From assembly GCA_029851415.1 (NCBI GenBank), contig CM056742.1, positions 55,678,454-55,742,453 of the forward strand: 64,000 nucleotides of DNA, in the 5' to 3' direction. Shown one piece after another: positions 57,001 to 64,000 of this stretch (position 1 is the stretch's first letter; every line of letters starts with the position of its first letter). Origin of the DNA: Eretmocerus hayati (taxonomy: Eukaryota > Arthropoda > Insecta > Hymenoptera > Aphelinidae). The notes under the pieces were generated by a model. It was given only the letters and a program-made list of their open reading frames with translations, did no database searches and was not told the origin of the DNA. The position numbers and the translations under genes were made by a program.

Positions 57001-58368
57001 TCTAAAATGCAACTTTGACCTTGGTGTTCATTGATGAATTTCTAACGTGAAGGGGGCTCAATAGTAATGAAAGGTGAAGGGCCTACTTCAACCAAGTACT
57101 TCCAATTGCTTCATTGCAATTGAGATGAATGCTTCTTCGTGATGGTTCATGCTCCTTGCTATATTGATTAATGCGCTTGAAAAGACTTCTGGGGATTGAT
57201 GAATACTCTTTCAATGCGCTTCAATCACGGAACTGCTATTGGATATTCATCACATTCGAGAGATTAAGGGATCGAGTGATTCTCAATCGGTTTCGAAGCA
57301 TTGAGAGAGGAGTTTCAATGTGTCTGAAAAGCATGTTTGAAGTTCAATCAATTGGATCTAATTTCGCTCAATCGATTCCGAATGAAGCTATATGATTTAA
57401 TCGGATCCAAGAGAAATCTAGGAGCTGGTGAATGTCAATAAACCTTTCAATAGGGCCAATCGACCCTTACACTATTGACTAAGGATTCCCCAGTAGTTTT
57501 CAATTTCTCTCAGGAAAGAAAGACGCCAATCTACTCGGACCAGGTTCAATCGCGGTCAATGGAATCTAATGTCACTCAATCGAATTCGATAGGAGGTGAG
57601 TCAACCAATGAGTTGAAAGAGAGAGATTTCAATAGATCTGAAAAGCGCGTATGAATATCAGTCAATTGGATCTAATTTCGCCAATTGACTCTACATATAG
57701 CTATAGGAATCAATCGGCCTCAAGCGGGAATTAGGAGTTGTGGAATACTCTTCCAATTGCCTTGAGTGGCCACAAGTACAATCGCGCTACGGTTCTCAAT
57801 TGGTTTCAATCGACCGTTAGATTAGGGAATCAGTGTATTTCAATGGCACAAGAGAAGTTCAATTAATTGGATTCAATCCTCCTCAATCGGTTTCAATTGT
57901 AAAATATAAACCAATCATTCTTAAAAGGAATTCAGGGATTAGTGAATGGTAATCCAATCGTCTTCAATTGCGAATAAATACGGCCGGGTCCCTCGCAGAT
58001 GAATCAATGTCAGTCAATTGGAGCTAACCAACCGTTGCTCTATTAGTAAATAGCTGTTGAATGTTTCCCAATGGGTTTCAATCTACAGTGAGATCCAATT
58101 GGATCGAATCGGATCCAAAAACGTACGTTCTATTAAATCGAGAAAAAAAAATTTCCATACTTTGTTTTTGATTTTTATTTCGGTTAGTATGCTTACGGGT
58201 GATCATATTCATGTTATATATATATATCTTATTGATCATTATTCGTTTATATACTTTATCAATTTTTCAAGATAGTTTTTAATCATCGGATATTCATGGA
58301 GATATTTATTCTGAAAGAAATGTTGAATTCAATTTTTATTAATTAATGAAAAAATCGATGAATAATTT
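57000..58368. repeat. Degenerate CAATTGG/TCAATCG-rich repeat DNA
   Basis: Short motifs TCAATCG, CAATTGG and TTTCAAT recur irregularly every 20-60 bp, with no clear monomer and no coding frame. It looks like a decayed margin of the satellite that follows. Confidence 0.6.
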
Positions 58369-58449
58369 TTACCTTTGACGGGGGTTTGAACCTGCGACCT
58401 CTGGATTACGGGACAGCGACGTTGACCACTCGACCATTCTGCTCATGTC
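58369..58449 (-). tRNA. tRNA-like sequence, probably pseudogene or SINE head
   Basis: Minus strand carries an A-box TGGTCGAGTGG and, 34 bp on, a B-box GGTTCAAACCC, followed by a T run about 20 bp later. The T arm is not paired beyond its two GG-CC pairs and the anticodon stem closes poorly, so a functional tRNA is unlikely. Confidence 0.4.
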
Positions 58450-59665
58450 AGAGTTGGGCAATAACACGCATAAGATCAACGTAGGCTAGTTGAACGTGAT
58501 TCAATGGGCTCTGATACAGTTAACTGAATCGGGACGAATCGACGTTGATCGCCCATGAGACTATTCATCTCTTGCGTCACGGAATGTCACGAACGGGATC
58601 ATCTCACTGTTGGTCAATCGCTTCCAATGGTGCAAACAACCCAAAAATATATTCAACTGACATGAACCATGTTCGATTTAACCGACTTCAATCGGTTTCA
58701 ATCGCCAACCCGCTCACTCCGCAATATGATTCCATTGCCTACACTGCTATTCATCTCTTGCAATACAAAGCATCGCGGAAGGAATGAATTTTTGGCCAAT
58801 CGCTTCCAATGGTCAAACGCGACATTGAAGTTTATGTGATGTCGATCCATCCAAATATGTTGAAACGACCAATCATATTCAATTGACATAAAACAAATAC
58901 GTTTCAATTGACTTTAGTCGGTTTCAATCGCAAACTCGCTCACTCCTCAATATTATTCAATCGCCTGCTTCACTATTCATTTCATGCATTACCGAATGTT
59001 GCTAACAGAATGATTTTGATTCATTGGCCAATTGCTTCCAACGGTCGAACGTGACATTGAACTTAATACAGTAGGAATTAATCTGAATGAGTTCATCCAA
59101 TCAATCGTAATCAATTGCGAGAACCAATCCCGCTTGAATCGACTTCAATCGGTTTCAATCGGTTTCAATCGCCAACCCGCTCACCCCTCAATATTATTCA
59201 ATCACCTAAACGGCTATTCATCTCTTGCACTACTCGATGATGCAAACGGAATGATGGGGGTATTGGCCAATCGCTTCCAATGGTCAAACGCGACATTGAA
59301 TTTTATGTGATGCCGCTCCATCCAAATATGTTGAAACGACCAATCATATTCAATTGACATAAAACAAGTACGTTTCAATCGACTCTAGTCAATTTCAATC
59401 GCAAACTCGCTCACTTCTCAATATTATTCAATCGCCTGCTTGACTATTCATTTCATGCATTACCGAATGCTGCTAACAGAATGATCTTGGTTTATTGGCC
59501 AATTGCTTCCAATGGTCGAACGTGACCTTGACTTTAATACAGCAGGAATCAATCTGAATGAGTTCATCCGATCAATCGTAATCAATTGCATGAACCAAGC
59601 CCGTTTGAACCGACTTCAATCGGTTTCAATCGCCAACCCGCTCACCCCTCAATACAATCCAATTA

Positions 59666-60805
59666 CCCGAGTAGAAAAAAGTTTACGGAGAACATACACC
59701 CCGTACACGCGTCCGTATACTGCGTATACGCTGCGTATACGGATCCGTATACGCCGCGTGTATGGCAGCAAACGGTTGGCGTGAACTTCCCGTATAGCGT
59801 CCCCGGGGGCTTCCCGGCAACTGCACGGAAAGTACACGGTGGTCCATGGACGATGGCTCGTCACATTATTTGGAAGCGATTTGATTCGTAGACGGATTTC
59901 AACGTCTGAAAATATTGTACGAACACTTATATTGTTTCACAGGATGGTGAAACCATAAATCTTGTTAGGTTAAACCGCGCTTTCTTTTAATTATCTATGA
60001 TAAAAAGCAGGTGCATTTGCAATTTCTCAAAAGAACCGACCGCTCATTCCCAGCTGAGAATCATTCCGTGGGACCCCATGGGGCTTTGTAGGACCTAGCC
60101 CTGGGGAATTTTAATCTTGATATTTACAAATTTTGGCATCAAAGACGTGCAGCATAGTAATTTTGGCCATTATTCCTTCGATAAGTGTCGAATTTGTTCG
60201 AAATTCGCATGCTGCACGTCTCCAACGCCAAATTTCGCAAATATTACGATTAAAAATTTTTCCAGGGCCAGGACCCAAAAAGCCTCATAGGACCTGACCC
60301 CGTTGGACTCATGGGTCCCACGAAATTATTTTCAGCAGGGTTGTCCATCCACGATCATACTCATACCCATTTCATTCAACAACACGAACAAACCAATCCA
60401 TTGCCGATTTTATACTGGCTCTGATTGCGTCTCATTCACACATCAATTGTATGTTTTGTTTATAAATTCGTTAATGAGCTGCAAACATTACGATTTTTGC
60501 CTGTTCCAATCATACAAGAAAACATATTAGTATCTTGTGGTCGGAACGAAACTACTGCGCGAGTATACGCAAAACTTATTGACAGCAAGAGATAGGTTAT
60601 GGTGATGAATCTTATGTCAATCCCTCTGAAGCTTCAGGAAAGTATACGGAAAGTATACGGCCGTATAGATCGCGTGAACGGCGCGTATACGCTAGCCGTT
60701 TGCATCCGTTCACTTTCCGTCAAGTCTTCCTGAGACTCGCCGGGCACTTTCCGTACACGGGGCGTATCATAGTACACGGCGCTCCGTAAACTTTTTCTAC
60801 TCGGG
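59666..60805. mobile_element. TA-flanked inverted-repeat element in satellite A
   Basis: Ends CCCGAGTAGAAAAAAGTTTA and the complement, about 24 bp, with TA directly outside (59664-59665; 60806-60807). Joining the flanks gives CAATTACCTAAACGG, matching the satellite unit at ~59205, so the empty site is visible. Subterminal parts hold many CGTATAC motifs in both orientations. No transposase. TA duplication suggests Tc1/mariner-type mobilisation. Confidence 0.88.
60049..60340. mobile_element. 292 bp palindromic element nested in the TA element
   Basis: Ends CCCAGCTGAGAATCATTCCG and near-complement CGAAATTATTTTCAGCAGGG; arms share GTGGGACCC, GACGTGCAGCAT and its complement ATGCTGCACGTC. TT lies on both sides. 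Purely non-coding. Confidence 0.75.
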
Positions 60806-63240
60806 TACCTAAACGGCTATTCATCTCTTGCATTACTCGATGATGCGAACGGAATGATGGGGGTATTGGCCAATCGCTTCCAATGGTGGGAAGTGACATT
60901 GAAATTCATGCAACTGAAATTGAGCCATATAAGTGCATATGATGGCCAATCATATCCAATCGACATAGTACATGTTCGATTCAATCGAGTTCAATCGGTT
61001 TCAATCGCTGATAAGACTCTCACAATATTATCCAATCACTTATGAGGTTGTCCACTTCCTGAAATGCGAAATGTCACGAACAGAATCGAACCGCTATTGG
61101 CAAATCGCTCCTATAGTCAAAATAGACATTAAAATTCATGCAATAGGAATCAATGTAAATGAGTCCATACGACCAATCATAACCATCTGACATGAACCAT
61201 GTTCGGTTCAATTGACTTTAATCGGTTCCAATCCCCAAGTCGCTTACTCCGCAATATTATTCAATCGCCTATATGGCTATTCGTTTTTTCATTACTTGAT
61301 GACGCGAACGGAATGATGGTGGTAATGGCCAATCGCATCCAATGGTGAAAGGAGACATTGAACCTCGTGCAACTGAAATCGACCAAAGAAGTGCATATGA
61401 TAATGAATTATATCCAATCGACATAGAGCACGTTCATTTCAATCGACTTTAGTCGGTTTCAATCGCAAACTCGCGCACTCCTCAATATTATTCAATCGCC
61501 TGCTTGACTATTCCATTCATGCATTACCGAAAGTTGCCAATAAGATGATGTTGGTTTATTGGCCGATTGCTTCCAATGGTCGAACGTGACATTGAACTTT
61601 ATACAGTAGGAATCAATCTTAATGAGTTCGTACGATCAATCGTAATCAATTGCATGGACCAAGCCCGTTTGAATCGACTTCAATCGGTTTCCATTGCCAA
61701 CTCGCTCACCCCTCAATATTATTCAATCACCTCAACGGCTATTCATCTCTTGCATTGCTCGATGATGCGAACGGAATGATGGGGGTATTGGCCAATCTCT
61801 CAAAATGGTGAAAAGTGACATTGAAATTCATGCGACTGAAATTGAGCCAAATGAGTGCATATGATGACCAATTATATCCAATCGACATAGTACATGTTCG
61901 ATTCAATCGAGTTCAATCGGTTCCAATCGCTGATAAGACTCTCACAATATAATCCATTCACCTATGAGGCTGTCCACTTCCTGAAATGCGAAATGCCACG
62001 AACAGAATCAAACCGCTATTGGCAAATCGACCCCAATAGTCAAAAGTGACAATGAAATTCATGCAATAGGAATCAATCTAAATGAGTTCATACGACCAAT
62101 CATAACTATCTGACACGAACCATGTTCGGTTTGATTGACTTTAATCGGTTCCAATCCCCAAGTCGCTTACTCCGCAATATCATTCAATCGCCTATACGGC
62201 TATTTGTTTCTTGCATTACTTGATGACGCGAACAGAATGATGGCGGTAATGGCCAATCGCTTCCAATGGTGAAAAGTGATCTTGGACTCTATGCAATAAT
62301 GTGGATCAAGGAGTTCATAGACCAATCATATCAAATTGATATGAACCAACTCCGGTTTAATCGACTTCAATTGGTTTCAATCCCCAAGTCACTCGCTCTT
62401 TAATATTATTCAATCGCCTGCGCGACCATTCACTTCGTGGATAACCAAATGTCGCAAACTGAATGGTGGCGCTATGTTGGCCAACCGCTTCCAAAGAAAA
62501 GAAATGACACTGTACTGTATGCGTCGTGGAGTGATATGATTGCATTCAACTATATTCGGAACAAGTGGAAGATGTACCAATCGACTTTCCTTAATATTAT
62601 CCAACCATCCATACCGTTTCTTCAACACTTGATTCACAAATTACCACGAACAGAATGATGCCACTACCAGCCCATCGTTCTCAGCTGTCAAAAGTAACAT
62701 TAACCTTCGTGCAATAGAAATCAATCCAAATGACTTAATGTGACCAATAATATCTAATTGACATGAACCAAGTTCAGCCCAATCGCCCTCAATCGCCTTC
62801 AATCAGTTCCAGTCGCCAATTCGTTTACACCTTAGTATTATCAAATCTCCTACACGGCCATTTATCTCTTGCATCACTGAATGTGGAGAATGCAATAATG
62901 TCACCATTAGCAAATTGCTCCCAATGGTAAGAAGTGATATCAGACTGTGTGTAACGGGTATGAGCTTAATTGCACTCAACCAATCACATTTCTATCCAAT
63001 TGTCATGAGTCTAATTCGGTTTAATTGATTTGAATGACTTCAATCGACAACTTGCTCACTTTTAAGTATCATTTACCGCCTCTACGGGTAATCATGCAAC
63101 TTTATAGTCTTTATGCAACAGAAGTCAACCTAATGGAGTTGATCCGATGAACCATCATCAAAAAACATGAATCGAATCCGAACACTTCAATATCTTCCAA
63201 TTTCCAACTCGACCACTCCTTAATATCATTCAATCGGCTA

Positions 63241-64000
63241 TGTGGTCGTTCCCGGAGAAAGTGAACTATCCAGCAATTGCGGTGATTGGAGTCGATTGGA
63301 ACGATTTTGATTCGAGTCGATTAAATATTATTGGGACCCATCAAATACTGTCTAATATCATGAGCTCTCTTAGAAACGATCGACCAATAGCGACATCGTA
63401 TCATCGATAACCATTTGTAATCAAGGACATAGAAAGCCGTGTGTACCATTCAATGGCATTGAAGAGTGAACTAGTCAGCAATCGACGCCAATTGAAGTCA
63501 ATTGGATCGATTTTGTTTCATGTCGAGTGAATATTATTGGGAAAATGAACGCAATCAGGTCAACAAGCGTCGAATACTGTTTAATATCATGAACACCCCT
63601 GGGAACGATTGACCAATAGCTCATAGCCATGTCTGATCAGCGCCATGAATGGCCATACATGCCATTGAACGACATTGATGAGTCACCTAGTCAGTCATTG
63701 GAATCGATTGAAGTCGATTGGTGCGAATTAGATCCATGTCGATTGAATATTATTGGAAAAATGTACGTAATCGGGACAGTACGCGTCAAATACTGTCTAA
63801 TATCATGAATACCCTCGGAGACGATTGATTGATAGCACCATGAATGGCCGTAAGTACCATTGAACCACATTGAAGAGTCATCTAGTCAGTCATTGGAACC
63901 GATTGAGGTCGTTTGGAATGAATTTGACCCACTTCGATTAAATATTATTGGAAAAATGAACGTGATCAGGTCGGTACACGTCATCACAGTCTAATATCAT
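63241..64000. repeat. Satellite B, ~205-215 bp units, inverted relative to A
   Basis: Units recognised by TCGATTAAATATTATTGG at about 63318, 63522, 63738 and 63935, with CTAATATCATGA and CATTGAA..ACATTGA blocks between. The motif CCAATAATATTCAATCGAC of satellite A type appears here only on the minus strand, so the array is probably a diverged relative in opposite direction. It runs off the window end. Confidence 0.75.

Larger units (their letters stand above)
58480..63240. repeat. Satellite A, ~230 bp units
   Basis: The core TTCAATCGGTTTCAATCGC recurs at about 58690, 58918, 59160, 59397, 59618, 60985, 61450, 61683, 61917 and 62375, giving a 220-240 bp spacing; each unit also carries CTCAATATTATTCAATCGCC, CGAACGGAATGATG and TTGGCCAATCGCTTCCAATG. 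Some units alternate in subtype (GATAAGACTCTCACAATAT variants at 61010 and 61930), suggesting a higher-order repeat of two types. Within a unit TCAATCG itself is repeated. Confidence 0.88.

Noticed and set aside
59690..59760. CGTATAC cluster as a replication origin or regulatory array
   Set aside because: It sits in the subterminal part of a transposon and is mirrored at the other end, so transposon structure explains it.
57171..62658. Many short frames with similar peptides (RLNRLQSVSIANPLTP type)
   Set aside because: They are satellite units translated; the shared peptide comes from the TCAATCGGTTTCAATCGCC core.
58480..63240. CRISPR-like array of regularly spaced repeats
   Set aside because: The spacing units are themselves repeated (a satellite), the context is eukaryotic and no cas gene is present.

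Overview
The window looks like insect genomic DNA, most likely from a gene-poor, transposon-dense region; a hymenopteran source is my guess, not something the sequence proves. The evidence is a eukaryotic host gene with a short GT-AG intron (mRNA-capping enzyme), animal-type transposons of every major class (Helentron, CR1-like LINE, Ty3/gypsy retrovirus with an F-type env, many terminal-inverted-repeat elements) and long AT-rich satellites. I see no bacterial operons, no CRISPR array and no rRNA.

Layout. 0.9-2.3 kb: a foldback element. 2.5-6.9 kb: a large foldback element (family FA, copy 1) carrying a 1.7 kb insert built of ~330 bp tandem units. 7.0-11.1 kb: a decayed Helentron (Rep, PIF1-type helicase, apurinic-type endonuclease). 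13.6-13.9 kb: a short element with a TAA target duplication. 14.6-14.8 kb: a G-rich minisatellite. 15.7-23.1 kb: nested palindromes (16.4-21.1 kb, with 19.1-20.1 kb inside it; then 21.4-22.7 kb) that interrupt an inverted, duplicated coding-like segment. 24.3-41.3 kb: one terminal-inverted-repeat element split by a 16.2 kb endogenous retrovirus lying on the minus strand (LTR-gag-PR-RT-RNaseH-OTU-IN-env-LTR, with TAAT on both sides). 41.8-43.7 kb: the capping-enzyme gene, minus strand, the only confidently functional host gene. 45.2-57.0 kb: one CR1-like LINE, plus strand, broken by four independent insertions; three of these leave recognisable target-site duplications. 57-64 kb: TTCAATCG-rich satellite DNA interrupted by a 1.14 kb TA-flanked element.

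The most unusual coding feature is the OTU-type cysteine protease domain in the retroviral pol frame between RNase H and integrase. The most striking structure is the number of long inverted repeats: at least ten separate palindromic elements, several nested in each other. All transposon genes carry stops or frameshifts, so the region reads as an old insertion trap around one maintained gene. Boundaries were read by eye; values given as approximate may be off by tens of bases.
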